Shown: in pieces, positions 32,873-43,839 of the stretch | Position numbering within the stretch: position 1 is the stretch's first letter | How the letters are laid out: every line of letters begins with the position of its first letter | Source of the DNA: Molanna angustata | Taxonomy: Eukaryota > Arthropoda > Insecta > Trichoptera > Molannidae | Assembly: GCA_963576475.1 (NCBI GenBank) | Contig: OY754987.1 | Span: forward strand, 8,252,036 to 8,316,035 | Length of the DNA stretch: 64,000 nt | Direction: 5' to 3' | Notes under the pieces: model-generated | Database searches by the model: none | What the model was told of the DNA's origin: nothing | Seen by the model: only the letters and a program-made list of their open reading frames with translations | Position numbers and translations under genes: made by a program

Positions 32873-33250
32873 GTGTTATATATTCTTTGATTTTTATCTT
32901 TTATTCTTTTGTTGAAGTAGATACATACATAATTTTGTCATGCTTCGTAATTTGATTGTTTGGAAGAAATTGCCTTATGGCAATCAGCCCGCAAGTGTGC
33001 AAAGTATTTGTTTATAGTTTGTACAAAAAGATACATAAATAAATAAATATTTAATAAACAATACTTAGTTATTAATACCTGCATTGTTACTCGTTCCAAT
33101 AACACAAATAAGAAAACATAGATGTTTGTATTTCAATCAACGGTATGCTTGAATTTATTATGTTAAGTATCAATTGATACCTACAATAACGTTTTGTTTT
33201 GTAAATATACTTGACTTGACTGTAAACTGATTTGATTTTTCTATTTTGCA
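32873..33250. other. LINE/SINE tail remnant and AT-rich DNA
   Basis: 32960-33055 reads TTGGAAGAAATTGCCTTATG then ACATAAATAAATAAATA: a plus-strand LINE or SINE-3 tail. The rest is AT-rich and ends in a pyrimidine tract leading to the next feature. Confidence 0.4.
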
Positions 33251-33252
33251 GG

Positions 33253-34072
33253 ATGTGAATAAACATTTATCACTAACGGAAACGAGAAAAGCAGAACATC
33301 CTGTGTGAAATTGTTTAAATATCTTAAACAAAATTCAGAAAATAATTAAACTGTGTATTCATCTAAGATTCATTGTGTTTAAATAAGAAAAAATCTTGAT
33401 ATTATAATGTTACCTACTTTTGAAAATAATTAGTTATAAAAATATACATAAAGTATATTGCGTAAAATATAAATAATAATCGTGTTAATTAATACTTTAA
33501 TCTGGCTTAGCTTCTCTAGTAAATAAATATGTTGTTTTAAAAAAGTTATATAAATAAATTAACTATAAAAAATAGAGTTTTTAGTCATAAAAGTTAAATT
33601 GAAAAATAACAAGTAATTACTAAATATAGTTTCGCTGTTGTTTTACATAATATACACTAAAGCTTATAAGTAATATAAATATATGGACATTTTGTGATGG
33701 CGTAATATAATATTGCAACGACATCTGTGAATTCAATCGTCAATTAGATCAAAATATTTATCGTGTGTCATGAAAAATCGATTTAAACTGACAGTTGTTA
33801 ATATCTAACGGGGTCATACAGATGTTCGTGTCGGTGAATTTATTGAAATCAAGAGTGGCATTTAAAAATCTTAAAATGCAAGAAAATTGTTTGTGAATAT
33901 CGAAGTTAATAATTAAAGTGTAAAGTCACAATTGTGTCAAGTTAAAAGTTGTCGGTGAATTGATTGGATAAAATTGTAAAGTGTTGAAAGTCAAATAAGT
34001 TACATTGCCGGAGAAAGAAGTATAGAAAATAAATAAATAGGCATTTCTTTGATCTTGTATGGCAGTAAATAA
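33253..34072 (+). other. Candidate host exon (mostly 5' UTR)
   Basis: TTTTTCTATTTTGCAG ends at about 33252, a strong 3' splice site, and AAATAAG is followed by GTAAGATG at 34073, a strong 5' splice site. The 820 bases between are not matched by any repeat in the window and have no long frame, as expected for a 5' UTR exon. An ATG close to the 3' edge would give MAVNK at the splice junction, with a stop just upstream in the same frame. This is inference from signals only; an intron-located unique block or chance splice strings cannot be excluded. Confidence 0.35.
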
Positions 34073-34640
34073 GGTAAGATGATTTAATTTATGTTTTAAT
34101 TTCGTTAAAAGCAATAAACTGGTTTCATAATTAATTTTAACGATAGGTACCTACCTTTATCAGGTGTGCAAAACTTTTTTTTAATCTTAAATAGGAATAT
34201 TTTTTTTTTCAAAAATCACAGCATCACTATGTTAATTAAAATTTACTTTGTTATCTCGAATGAGCTGTTTCATACGACTAAATCTTCCTCGGGACGGATG
34301 ACAACTCCGATATTTTTAATTTTACGATCATACAATTATAATGTATAGTAGCCGCGTGTAGTACAAATTTCGAAATCAAATGTATGACAAGTTTTTTTTA
34401 CATGTGTGAGTGAGGCGGTAGATCGGTTGGTCTACGTATTATGTAGGTGTGCGTATCGGTAGGTGTACGTATACGGCCGGGCGAGTAAAATTCGTCTGTT
34501 TCAGCGTTGTTTTAGTTGGCATATATTCATTGCGCTGACTAGGTATCTGTATCATATATAATCTAAGTTTACGATGAATATTTCCAAAGTTTATTTTGTA
34601 GCGCATTTTAAATAATAAATTCACTAAATTTATTATAATC
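34073..34640. other. Unique DNA, locally CpG-bearing
   Basis: If the preceding block is an exon this is intron. 34400-34520 has several CpGs (ACGGCCGGGCGAG). No frame or repeat. Confidence 0.3.
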
Positions 34641-34955
34641 CACATAATTGATTACAATTCACTTGATTGATTACAACTCACTAATTTATTACAATCACTA
34701 AATTGATTACAATTCATTTAATTGCTTACAATCCGTAATCCTTAATGGATTAAATTTTACTCAATTGAATACAATTCACGTTATTGATTACAATTCACTT
34801 AATTGATTACAACTTACTTAATTGTTTTCAGTTCACTTAATTGATTACAACTCAATATATTACAATTCGCTTGAGTGATTACAACTCACATGAGTGATTA
34901 CAACTCACTTAATTTATTACAACCGTTTTATTTGATAACAATTTCCTTAATTTTA
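34641..34955 (+). repeat. ~20-bp minisatellite TTGATTACAATTCACTTAA
   Basis: About 13-15 diverged units of TTGATTACAATTCACTTAA, with ACTCA/ATTCA variation. The unit length drifts between 18 and 23. Non-coding. Confidence 0.88.
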
Positions 34956-34962
34956 TTGGCAA

Positions 34963-35001
34963 AACGACGACTCCCCACTATTCCATAGTCGTGGAGACTA
35001 A
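34963..35001. repeat. Small hairpin like the end of the 53.8-kb element
   Basis: ACGACTCCCCACTATTCCAT and AGTCGTGGAGA resemble the terminus ACTCTCCCCTATTCCATAGT at 54.9 kb. A fragment only. Confidence 0.4.
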
Positions 35002-35033
35002 ATAAACTATCCGAAAAATAGTTAAATTTTATT

Positions 35034-35260
35034 GTCGGCCTTCGTGGCTCAGTTGGTTGGGTATCTGACTGCTGATCCAAAGGTCCCGGGTTCGATTCCC
35101 GGTGGAGACACAGTTTTTAATTTTCAGTCTGGATGTGTGAGACGATTAATATCGTAAGTCTCCAGAATGTGGCAACTTGTTATTGGGTGCGTGTTAAAGT
35201 AATATTTGACATAGTACCTGTTAGTTGCCCGAGAAGCAATATTAAATAAATAAATAAATT
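35034..35260 (+). mobile_element. SINE-1, full length, well preserved
   Basis: GTCGGCCTTCGTGGCTCAGT start, perfect A and B boxes, body TGTGAGACGATTAATATCGT and TGGCAACTTGTTATTGGGTG, end AGTTGCCCGAGAAGCAATAT with an AAATAAATAAAT tail. It is one of the youngest-looking copies. It lies next to a minus-strand LINE tail. Confidence 0.92.
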
Positions 35261-35261
35261 T

Positions 35262-35560
35262 ATTTTTATTTTATAAAAAGGGTTCATCGACAGACATCCA
35301 GCTTACAATTTTCATAAAAGAAAAAAATATTGGTTATTATTATGATTGCTAGACGTCCAATTATGGATGCACACAAAATTACATGAGCTCATATTCAATC
35401 ACACACGTAAGTTACACAAGTAAGAGATACATAAATATGAGAGAATTCGGTTAAAAAGTCGAAGTAAAAAAATAGGTACATAAGAAGTTATATAAGTTAG
35501 AGAAAAGACAATTTCAAACAGATTACAATCAAATAGCGTATATAAATAGCACTGAGACCT
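35262..35560 (-). mobile_element. LINE 3' UTR, antisense to the 25.6-kb copy
   Basis: AATTTTCATAAAAGAAAAAA, GACGTCCAATTATGGATGCA, AAATTACATGAGCTCATATT and ATTCAATCACACACGTAAGT are the reverse complement of 25600-25760. A UTR with a TTTATTTTTATTTT tail end is present, and no ORF is attached. Confidence 0.7.
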
Positions 35561-35717
35561 TCTTAAAACAGTTAACTTTTTTCTTAAAAGCAGGGAGCGA
35601 ATCCGAAATTTAGTTTCTCTTTCGAAAAAACAACAGTTATGTATGTACGCCTTGTAAGGACTTTTTTATCTAATGAAACACAAAATACATAAAATAATTA
35701 ATAACAATTGACTCTGA

Positions 35718-36400
35718 TTAAGAGGGCGACTGCTGCCAACGTACCTATTCTTTCAATTTGATATACCATCATTATTACTAAACGAACCTTTTTGAAAAAA
35801 TAACCTAGTTAGTTTGGATAATAATAAAGAGAAATATACCTTGACTTTTTGATTATGTTCTGTATATATTTTTATAAGAAAATAATAAGCATACCCCGAT
35901 TTTAGACATTAATCTTAAATTTCTAAAAAAATATAAGGTATAGAGCAATATTTTTTTTATAAATTAAAGAAGAACAAAATACCTGGAAAAATATGATATG
36001 AAGTTGCATCAGGTTAAGTAAATAAACCAAAAAAACTTTTATTACGCAATGGCGCTGAATGGAAAATAAATGTTTTTTTATGTTTATTTATTAAACCTGA
36101 AGCATAACTGCAACGTCATATCATATTTTTCTAGATATTTTTGTCTCCTTTAATTTTAAAAAAAAATATATTACTCTACGCCTTGTAGTTTATTAAAAAT
36201 ATAAGATAAACGTTGAAAATCGGGGTATGCCATTATTTTTCTACAAGAATTTATACAGAACATTATCAAAAAATTAAGGTATATTTTTGTTTATTATTAC
36301 CCAAACTATCTAAATTATTTTTTTCAAAACGATTTGGTAAAAAATAATGATGGTATATCAAATTTAAAAATAGGTACGTTGGCAGCAGTCCTCTCCTTAA
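35718..36400. mobile_element. TTAA-flanked foldback, copy 1 (piggyBac-like MITE)
   Basis: TTAA at 35718-35721 and 36397-36400. The ends are inverted: TTAAGAGGGCGACTGCTGCC at the left and GGCAGCAGTCCTCTCCTTAA at the right. The arms of ~300 bp are inverted throughout (GATATACCATCATTATT, AATATACCTTGACTTTTTGA, GCATACCCCGATTTT, AATGGCGCTGAATGGAAAAT). TTAA duplications are the piggyBac signature. No transposase is present. Confidence 0.75.
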
Positions 36401-36569
36401 ACCACGGTATCAGTTCGATATATAGAGGATAAGTTGTCATTTGTTTCATTTGTTTTTGGTTTGTTCGAAAATCGTCATATAAATTAGATCATTCGTGGTT
36501 TGAAAAAGTGCTTTATAATGAACACAATTGTTTTACAATTTACCATAAAGTAAAAAAAAAATATTGATA

Positions 36570-36725
36570 AATCATCACCGCATTTTCATGTGGTTATTTA
36601 ACAAATGTCCCTTGTCCCTGATAATGGGGGAGGGAGAGAGATCCAAGTGCCACGAACTTCTGTCTTGGCATAAATTAATCGCCTCAATCACATTCATACA
36701 TCTTATCATTCATGCTCATCTGTTA
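36570..36725 (-). pseudogene. LINE 3'-end remnant
   Basis: GAGAGAGATCCAAGTGCCAC, CTTCTGTCTTGG and TCATTCATGCTCATCTGTTA resemble 53.41-53.50 kb and 59.37-59.47 kb in order. A degenerate copy of a shared 3' region; the orientation is inferred from 59.4 kb. Confidence 0.35.
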
Positions 36726-36732
36726 TTCATAC

Positions 36733-37765
36733 TTAAGGGGGGGGGGGGACTTCTACCAACGTACATATTTTTCAATTTGATATACTTTAATTTTTTCAAT
36801 ATTGGACACTGTCACTTCGTGGTAGAACTCCATAATTAATTAAAACTATGAAACTACGTTCTACTTAATTTTTTTTTTTTTTTTTTTTCCGCAAACGCGA
36901 CTCCCATTCACCATTCTGACGATGCTCATTATAGAGCGATACCGATGAATGGGAGTCGCGTTTGCGAAAAAAATTAAGTAGAACGTAAAATTAAATATAA
37001 AATTTTTTCATAGTTTTAATTTGATATACCATCATTATTTCTTATCAAATCGTTATAGTATGTATATGATAGTTTGGGTATAAATAAAGAAAAATATATC
37101 TTTACTTTTTGATAATGTTCTTTATAAATTCTTGTAGAAAAATAATGGCATACCCCGATTTTCAACGTTTATCTTATATTTTTAATAAAATATAAGGCGT
37201 AGTTCAACATATTTTTTTTTAAATAAAAGACTTGTTTATTATTATTTTTTCCAGGTATTATTGTTAAGCGCCCTTGAGGTGGATACACAAAAATGGCGCT
37301 ATAGAAATTATCCATTTATTATTATTATTATTATTATTAAGACAAAAATATCTAGAAAATATGATGTGACGTTGCATTTATGCTTCAGGTTTAGTAAATA
37401 TACCTAAAAAACATTTATTTTCCATTCAGCGCCATTGCGAAATAAAAGTTTTTTTGGTTTTTTAACTTTTTCTGATGCATTAATGCAACGTTACATCGTA
37501 TATTTCCAGATATTTTGATCTTCTTTAATTTATAAAAAAAAAATAATGCTCTATACCTTATAGTTTTTTAGAAATTTAAGATAAATGTCAAAAATCGGGG
37601 TATGCTTATTATTTTCCTACAAGAACATAATTAAAAAGTTGAGGTATATTTTTCTTTATTAATATTCAAACTAACTAGGTTATTTTTTCAAAATGATTCG
37701 TTTTGTGTTAATGATGCAAATTCAAATTGAAAAAACAGGTAGGTTGGCAGCAGTCCCCCTCTTAA
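36733..37765. mobile_element. TTAA-flanked foldback, copy 2, with insertions
   Basis: TTAA at 36733-36736 and 37762-37765. Left end AAGGGGGGGGGGGGACTTCT, right end GGCAGCAGTCCCCCTCTTAA. Arm blocks match copy 1 (TTTGATATACCATCATTATT, GGCATACCCCGATTTTCAAC, CATTCAGCGCCATTGCGAAA). Extra pieces: a nested hairpin at 36838-37018 and a ~115-bp insert at 37229-37342 ending in (TTA)n. Confidence 0.75.
36838..37018. mobile_element. Nested hairpin element
   Basis: AAAACTATGAAACTACGTTC...CGCAAACGCGACTCCCATTC, then a ~35-bp loop, then GAATGGGAGTCGCGTTTGCG and ATTAAGTAGAACG...TTTCATAGTTTT. The inner stem of 21 bp is perfect. AATTTGATATAC lies on both sides at 36774 and 37020, which may be the target duplication or the host element's own sequence. 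Confidence 0.7.
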
Positions 37766-38125
37766 TAATGTTTCCTTCTTTCATAATATTGTTCAAATGG
37801 TCGGTCCAATGTTTTCTTTTTCAACGATTTGTAGGTAACGATTTCTCAATAACTTATTTCAAATCTTTTCTATAGAAGTCATTTAATGCCTGTACCGAGA
37901 AATGGAAGCAAAATGTATATTGTTAAAGGAAATTATAACTCACATAGCACTGCAGTAAAATTTTCCATGTAGGTTGGAATTCCACGCTACGACTACCGCA
38001 CTGACGATATGAAGCGATGGTTAATATTATGTGTTAATTGATAACAATTAATTTGTCACCTATAGTCAACTCTATCAAGGCTAACTTGATTGGTCACCTG
38101 CAGTTTATGTAGTTCCGAACGTTCA
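37766..38125. other. DNA without recognised feature
   Basis: No frame of note and no repeat match. Confidence 0.25.
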
Positions 38126-38130
38126 TATTT

Positions 38131-38352
38131 ATGATTATTTGGCCAAGCAATTCCTTACTGGACACGGCAATTTGTTATCTTTTTCGTTTTCACTTATCCA
38201 ATTCGTCCTCATGTCAGCTTTGTGATAACCCTGATCAGACTTCTGAGCATATCATATGGACATATTATACTAACATCTCTGTGTCAGCATTCCGACTAAA
38301 ACTCTACAACGATGTCCAAGGGAATCTATTATTGAACATGCGGACCTTGTAG
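38131..38352 (+). pseudogene. LINE ORF2 C-terminal zinc-knuckle fragment
   Basis: SSSCQLCDNPDQTSEHIIWT has the C..C......T.EH spacing of the CCHC knuckle at the end of I/R1/Jockey-type ORF2, preceded by the RF...L region. The final Cys is replaced (HIIWTYY). Dead fragment of 73 residues. Confidence 0.6.
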
Positions 38353-38559
38353 CCACGAAGAGTAATTTCAGCGCTCTCAAGTCTTACATTTTCACTTTCA
38401 GTAAGCTGTGAGCCAGCTTTTTCCTTATAATAAGCACTCTTGGGTACTAAAAGTCCAGTGTCTGCAAGGTTTTAGAGTTTTCCGGACTCTTCTTCTGTTC
38501 TTTCAGACTTTTGCAAGGGTAAGTAGAACGGGTACTGGGGAGGAAGATCAGTTCCTAAT

Positions 38560-38850
38560 GTATTGAATGGTTTTTATAGATTCATTGCATCTGAATCCTA
38601 GCGATATTGTATTTGTCTGGGTTGCGGCAACAGGGGCCCAGCACGTAAGGTCGGGAGATTTTGCAGTCCTATCTAAGGATTCTGGGCAACAGGTCGACAC
38701 TCCCTTTAATTCTTATCTGTGGAAGATCAAGGCTGACGCCATAACGTCTTAGCTTGGCGGTGACTCGTCAACCAAGGCGATGGTTCATTCTGTGTAAAGT
38801 TTGAAGCCTTATAGAAAGAATCGCTTATACAATTGCTTACTGGAGTGGGA
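38560..38850 (+). pseudogene. LINE RNase H-like fragment
   Basis: DIVFVWVAATGAQHVRSGDF followed by AVLSKDSGQQVDTPF and YLWKIKADAI aligns with the RNase H end V.F.WVP.H.G..GNE.AD..A and the linker to the next domain in I-clade-type LINEs. Catalytic H and D positions are altered. It lies after the knuckle fragment, the reverse of normal order, so the two pieces are rearranged or independent. Confidence 0.5.
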
Positions 38851-38870
38851 ACCCCCTCCTCCTATGATCC

Positions 38871-39116
38871 AATACTTTTTGTCGGCCTTCGTGGCTCAGT
38901 TGGTTGGATATCTGACTGCTGATCCAAGGGTCCCGGGTTCGATTCCCGGTGGAGACACAGTTTTTAAAATTGTGTTTTCAGTCTGGATCTGTGAGACGAT
39001 AAATATCGTAAGTCTCCAGAATGTGGCAACTTGTTATTGGGTGCGTGTTAAATAATTATTTGACATAGTACCTGTTAGTTGCCCGAGAAGCTACATAAAT
39101 AAATAAATAAATACTT
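38871..39116 (+). mobile_element. SINE-1 with probable 7-bp TSD
   Basis: Head GTCGGCCTTCGTGGCTCAGT at 38881, intact A and B boxes, body as the consensus, tail AAATAAATAAATAA. AATACTT precedes (38871-38877) and follows (39110-39116), a plausible target duplication. Confidence 0.9.
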
Positions 39117-40258
39117 GACCTATGTTTGAGCGGCGGACCCTCCTCATCGATTGATGTTGGACTCGTAGGGGTATTGGGGATTAATGCTAGATAGTATTAT
39201 GTTGTCCCGACGTGCAGCTATCCTGATGACGAGCTGACGTACCTACTTACTTCCATAACGTCCTCGTAAAGAATGAAGTAGGTGAATCTGCGAGAAAAAA
39301 CCCTCAAGAGTCTAAAGTGATAGTAAATTTTGAAAAAATTTTCCCCGGAATCATCAAATGATACGTCTTTGAAATAAAGAACAGTCAATTTTTACACCTT
39401 TATTCAGTTGCGTGATTTTTGTGTTATTTGAACTTGTTTAAAACTTTTCTTGTAAGATTAGTTTTAATCAAACCATTTTAATTTTTTTTTATTGTAAATT
39501 ACTAAAAAACAACAAATCTTTATAAAGTAGATTTTTTCGTCAATGAAAAAGAATTCAAATATCTACTGAGTTGTATAATTATTATTTTTTTTGAATTACT
39601 TTTCTTGCTATTAAGAAAACCTCTAAATTATACCTTTTCTTTTTTTCTTTAATATTGTATTTAATAGATTTTGTGATATACAATATTTGTGTACATCTCG
39701 TATGCCCATGGTCATAATATTATTTTTTTATTTATTTATTTTTCCTTATTTATTTAATTATCTTTAGAGGTAACAGAATACATAATAATATATCATTTTC
39801 GTCCTCACTAGGGCTGGCCTGTATTGAGGTCGACAATTTAATATAAAATAGTAAAGACAGTGTATAACAAAATTTGAACAAAAAAGAAAAAAAAATAACA
39901 AAATACAATTAAATACAAATGCAAAATATGAGCTCAGAATTATAATAAACCATGACGCAGTTACCCACAGTTGGGTACCTTTTATGATAACTGCAACAAT
40001 AATCTTACAATCCCAACTGTAGGCTTACTATATATACATGTCAACAAATAGTACCATCACTATACAAACAAAAATAAAAGATAGAGTGACGATGCATTAT
40101 TGCATCACATATAAATATGTTTGATGTGTATAAATACACTAATAAAAAATCAAGCATATTTACGAAGCTAGAACCAACACGAGAGTGGATCATTTTTTTA
40201 AATTTTGCTAATAATAAACAAATAATTAAAACAAACGTTTCCTTTAATTCGCGCAAGT
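39117..40258. other. Mixed DNA; LINE tail near 39720
   Basis: 39720-39760 has TTATTTATTTATTTTTCC then ACAGAATACATAATAATATA, like a minus-strand LINE 3' UTR with a TTTA tail. 39955-40022 contains CCCACAGTTGGGTACC and CCCAACTGTAGG, a loose inverted pair. No ORF assigned. Confidence 0.3.
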
Positions 40259-40261
40259 GTC

Positions 40262-40378
40262 AAATATATGAGTTTACAGCCCAGAGAAGCAATATTTGCG
40301 TGAGAAATTGATATAAATATATTTCTTCTCTTCTGGGGATCGTACCCAGCTTCCCAACCGTGCCACGTCTGTCGGCAT
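40262..40378 (-). mobile_element. SINE-3 partial copy
   Basis: Minus sense: GACAGACGTGGCACGGTTGG then directly GAAGCTGGGTACGATCCCCA, so the anticodon half is deleted between the A and B boxes. Body GAGAAGAAATAT and CTCTGGGCTG. Truncated 3' end. Confidence 0.75.
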
Positions 40379-40731
40379 ATTTATTAATTTATTTAACAAA
40401 GGCCTTAATATTTCCTAGCTGCATACGAAATTCAAATTTTTTTTTCTGTTTGTATGTAGATACAATTGCAACATTGTACCTACCTATTTAAAATGCATAA
40501 TGACTGACACATTCTGTCAATTAGTTACCTGACGAAGCATTTTGTTTAATGCAAAATGCCATTTGTATTCGAGTTTCATTAAACAAGCTATACAATACAA
40601 TAATAAAACCTCAATGCTTGTGGTATTTAAAATATGACGCAAATACTTCATTGAAATATCTCTTTTGTGTATTTCTTCAGTTTATGTCAAAGCAAAGTAA
40701 AATCAATTTCCTCAACTCTTCGATTCCCTTA
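40379..40731. other. AT-rich DNA without recognised feature
   Basis: No gene or repeat match. Confidence 0.25.
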
Positions 40732-40791
40732 AGCCAGTTGCAGACCAAAAGCTAAGCTAACTTAGCTCAACTTTTGGTGCAATCGGCTTTA
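40732..40791. mobile_element. Tiny hairpin MITE AAGCCAGTTGCA
   Basis: AAGCCAGTTGCAGACCAAAA and CTTTTGGTGCAATCGGCTT are inverted, with CTAAGCTAACTTAGCT at the centre. 60 bp. A longer relative lies at 29985-30300. Confidence 0.6.
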
Positions 40792-41205
40792 TGCTCAGGA
40801 TGCACTACGATACTAGACACTCGTGTATATATTATCGAGTTTTTTCTCATTTTGTATGATAATTTGAATTTTCAAACTTAAATATCTGCATCCCTAGACG
40901 ATCATTTTAGATCAAATAAATGAGGTGTGTTTTCTAATGAGTCACTCAATATCTCTGTAAAAGTTGATGATCGTAGGTAAAGAGGGAAAAAAGTGAAAAA
41001 GTTCGTGTATATATGTTCCGCAAGTTTTTCGTAGGGACGGTATTTAAATATAGGTAAAATTTTCAGTACAAATTTTATATGGGAATTTTAGTATAGGTAT
41101 TTGAGTACAGGTGAAATGTGGTTGGGACTTGCGTCACGGGCCCTTACTAACGTGGGCCCATGATAATACCGAGTGTCCACGCGTCTATAAGCAATGTAAA
41201 AAGAG
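40792..41205. other. DNA without recognised feature
   Basis: A 22-bp palindromic string GGGCCCTTACTAACGTGGGCCC lies at about 41139. Otherwise nothing. Confidence 0.25.
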
Positions 41206-41712
41206 TGGGTTGTGGCTAACGCTATACTTTTCATTACAAAGTCACTCCACAAGTATTTTATGAAAATTTTTCAGCATTTTCACGATATGAGTTTGTTAAA
41301 TTATTTTTGAATTAAATATTTTATTATGAAAACATGATAATTCTTCAATGCCATTTTATGAAAGAAGTGTACATTTTTAGCAATTTGAAAATGAAAATAT
41401 AAAACTTTTAGTTTCCTGAGCTAGGGGTCACTTTGAAATATTTAACAGTTATTAAAAATGATAAGCATTATTCAGATATTCTTCAAAATCTAATGGGATA
41501 TAAGCGAGTTTTAGATATACAAAGTTGAAAGGAATCGAATGAGTACTTTAGTCTATGTATAATCGATAAAATAGAATAAACCCGCCGTACATAGCACACA
41601 CAGCACACCTACACGTATATTGGGATGAAACTTTCAGCATACAATCTCAGCATGATACTAGTTCATAGCTCCCCACTATATCCTCTTGGGGTAGTGAGAA
41701 GTTAAGAGTTTT
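41206..41712 (+). mobile_element. REP-A copy, full length
   Basis: AGAGTGGGTTGTGGCTAACG to CTCTTGGGGTAGTGAGAAGT. All middle blocks are present (TTTTTCAGCATTTTCACGAT, AGGGGTCACTTTGAAATA, GGGATGAAACTTTCAGCATA). About 505 bp. A short deletion removes the CTGCAATAAAAAAAT segment. Confidence 0.8.
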
Positions 41713-42470
41713 TTTAAACGAGTATGTAGGTGGTATACTTTATATAACATGCAGTTGTAGTCGCTGTGTCGTTGACACAGGATACTAACGTCTTTCTATA
41801 CATTTGAGCTGGGAAACTAGCTGTATAAACCGATGTCGACACAGAAAATTGTGTTAGTGTCTTCGTGTATTCCAAGCATTAGGATGGAAACTACACTCAA
41901 ACATAGATCACAAAAATTAGACGTACGAAAAAATTAGAGTCACGAATAGCCAAACTTTTCAAACACAGAGTCTAATTGAAAAAAAATCGATCTCGAAGAC
42001 CAGCATTTACGTATACCTGTCCTGAACACAAGAACATGGTGTATTTGTGTATTACGGCGGTGTGTACTGTGTAAAAAAGAGCAAATAATTATTTTTTTAT
42101 GTAAATCGTATTCAAATTAACGAATGAAAGTCTTTTTATGACAGAGCATTCAGAGTTCAAAACTTTTTTAATATTATCATCTCTCCAAAACATTTCATGT
42201 ACTTAAGTGTAGGTACCTATATATACATACCTATTTTAATACGCCCAAGGTCCTTCACTTTGATAAATTTCTACCTATCTACATTATACCTTTTATTTGA
42301 TTATGCAGATTTAATTTAAAATACTTCAAGTTAATTTATAATGCCGTTTCGGACCCTTTTGCATGACTGGCTTGAATCCGACTTCAAAGCCACAACAATT
42401 GGGTTCGCTTTCTAAAAAAATATCTCTTATGTAATAATAATAATCATATTAAAGATATCGTTTATGCTGT
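41713..42470. other. DNA without recognised feature
   Basis: No gene or repeat match; TAGGTACCTATATATACATACC occurs near 42208. Confidence 0.25.
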
Positions 42471-42474
42471 GAGA

Positions 42475-43235
42475 TCCAGGCTGCGTATTTACTTTTCCGT
42501 GTTGATTAGGAGGCAAGAACTGCCTCGAATTAGGCACTTGTTTGTTGCGCTAATGCACTTAAAAACTCGTGTTGAATTCGAGGCACGTGTCCTCCAAATG
42601 CACACGGTTTCAACGCAAATTTTTCCTGTCAATACGTGTTCAATTCAAGGCACGCGTCTTTCAATCGTACACAGGTTTTTAAATTTTACCATGCGTATTA
42701 TTTGAGCGTTACAAGGCTGTGTTAGAGGCATTTTTTGGAGGCACAAATCTACATTATATCATAATTTTTTTTTAAAGACAATTTCTTTTTTGTATGAGAT
42801 TGGTACTCATGAATTTTTCAATGAAATAATCACACTTTGCGTCATAATTACCTTCACAAGATATAGAGCATCGAATTTTACATTGGTAATTATCCTTGTC
42901 TCCCTCGTATTTTACAATTTTAAAATTATCCAAAATACCATCAAGTATGTCCTTTAACAGTTCCAATTTACTTAAAGACTTAAACAAAATTACTGATTAC
43001 TACCATAATAATCTGTGAACAAAATACAAACAAATGTGACAGTGACAGACAAAATGCGAACGAAATGAAATAGCGCGCGAACTTCATGGCTGCATATGTT
43101 CCATATTCAATAATTAATTGCCTTGAATTCAACACGAGTTTTTAAGTGAATTAGCGCTACAACTAGTGACTAATTCGAGGCAGTACCTACTTGCCTCCTA
43201 ATCATCACGGAAAGGTAAATACGCATCCCGGCTAA
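42475..43235. mobile_element. Long-TIR DNA element with small ORF
   Basis: The arms of ~115 bp are inverted: GGCTGCGTATTTAC, CCGTGTTGATTAGGAGGCAA, CTGCCTCGAATTAGGCACT and ACTCGTGTTGAATTCGAGGC at the left, with counterparts at 43115-43235. A related right end is at 53.54-53.70 kb. A minus-strand frame of 71 residues (42772-42987; MFKSLSKLELLKDILDGIL, YEGDKDNYQCKIRCSISCEG) lies inside. I do not recognise it; it may be the first exon of a lost transposase. Confidence 0.65.
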
Positions 43236-43264
43236 AAGATTACAAAAGATTAAAAGATTAGCTT

Positions 43265-43815
43265 GAAAGATTACAAACAGTATTCAACGCAGCTGCGAAA
43301 CATCAGAAAAAGATGCAGACGGCGGAAATGAAGATGCTAAGGTGGGCTGGGGGTCTGGCAAAGTTTGACAAAGTGAGGAATGTCCACGTCCGCGGTGGTT
43401 TCAAAGTGGCCCCAATACACAAAAAATAGACGTTAACAGGCTTATATGGTATGGCCACATTTTGAGGCGACCGACGGACAATATGATAAATAAACCCTTG
43501 TTTATTTATTTATTTATTTAAACACTTTATTGTACATGACTTAATAGCTAGTACAAATGGCGGACTTATTGCCTAATGGCAATTTCTTCCAGACAACCAT
43601 CTGTGACAGTTATGAGACAAAATGGTACATGTACAAAAAAAGGAAATATATATAAAACCATGGACATCGAGACTCCAGCGAGAAGACCAGGCAGACCACC
43701 AGCTGTCAAGCATCAAGAAGCATTTGCGAGAGAGGGATCTGAACTCTGATCTGGCACAGGGCAGGCGAGATTGGCGAAATAGAATAAGGAGAGCCGACCC
43801 CAAGTAAATGGGACA
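43265..43815 (+). pseudogene. RTE-like LINE C-terminus split by a LINE tail
   Basis: MQTAEMKMLRWAGGLAKFDK and VRNVHVRGGFKVAPIHKK (43310-43430), then RRPTDNMINKP, are the standard post-RT landmarks. Coding resumes at 43650 with RRPGRPPAVKHQEAFARERD, QGRRDWRNRIRRADPK and a stop, then GGCGAAGAAGAAGAAGAAG, a GAA tail. The gap is the nested insertion at 43499-43645. Stops and a frameshift make it inactive. Confidence 0.8.
43499..43645 (-). mobile_element. LINE 3' tail nested in an RTE-like LINE
   Basis: (TTTA)n then AACACTTTATTGTACATGAC, AAATGGCGGACTTATTGCCT, GCAATTTCTTCCAGACAACC and AAAATGGTACATGTACAAAA: near identical to 60655-60785, the 3' UTR of the LINE at 60.6 kb. Only the last ~140 bp inserted. 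AAACC occurs at both junctions. Confidence 0.85.
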
Positions 43816-43839
43816 AAGGCGAGGGCGAAGAAGAAGAAG

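Noticed and set aside
38131..38850. A single LINE carrying both the zinc knuckle and RNase H
   Set aside because: The two pieces are in the wrong order for one element (knuckle before RNase H) with unrelated sequence between; kept as two fragments.
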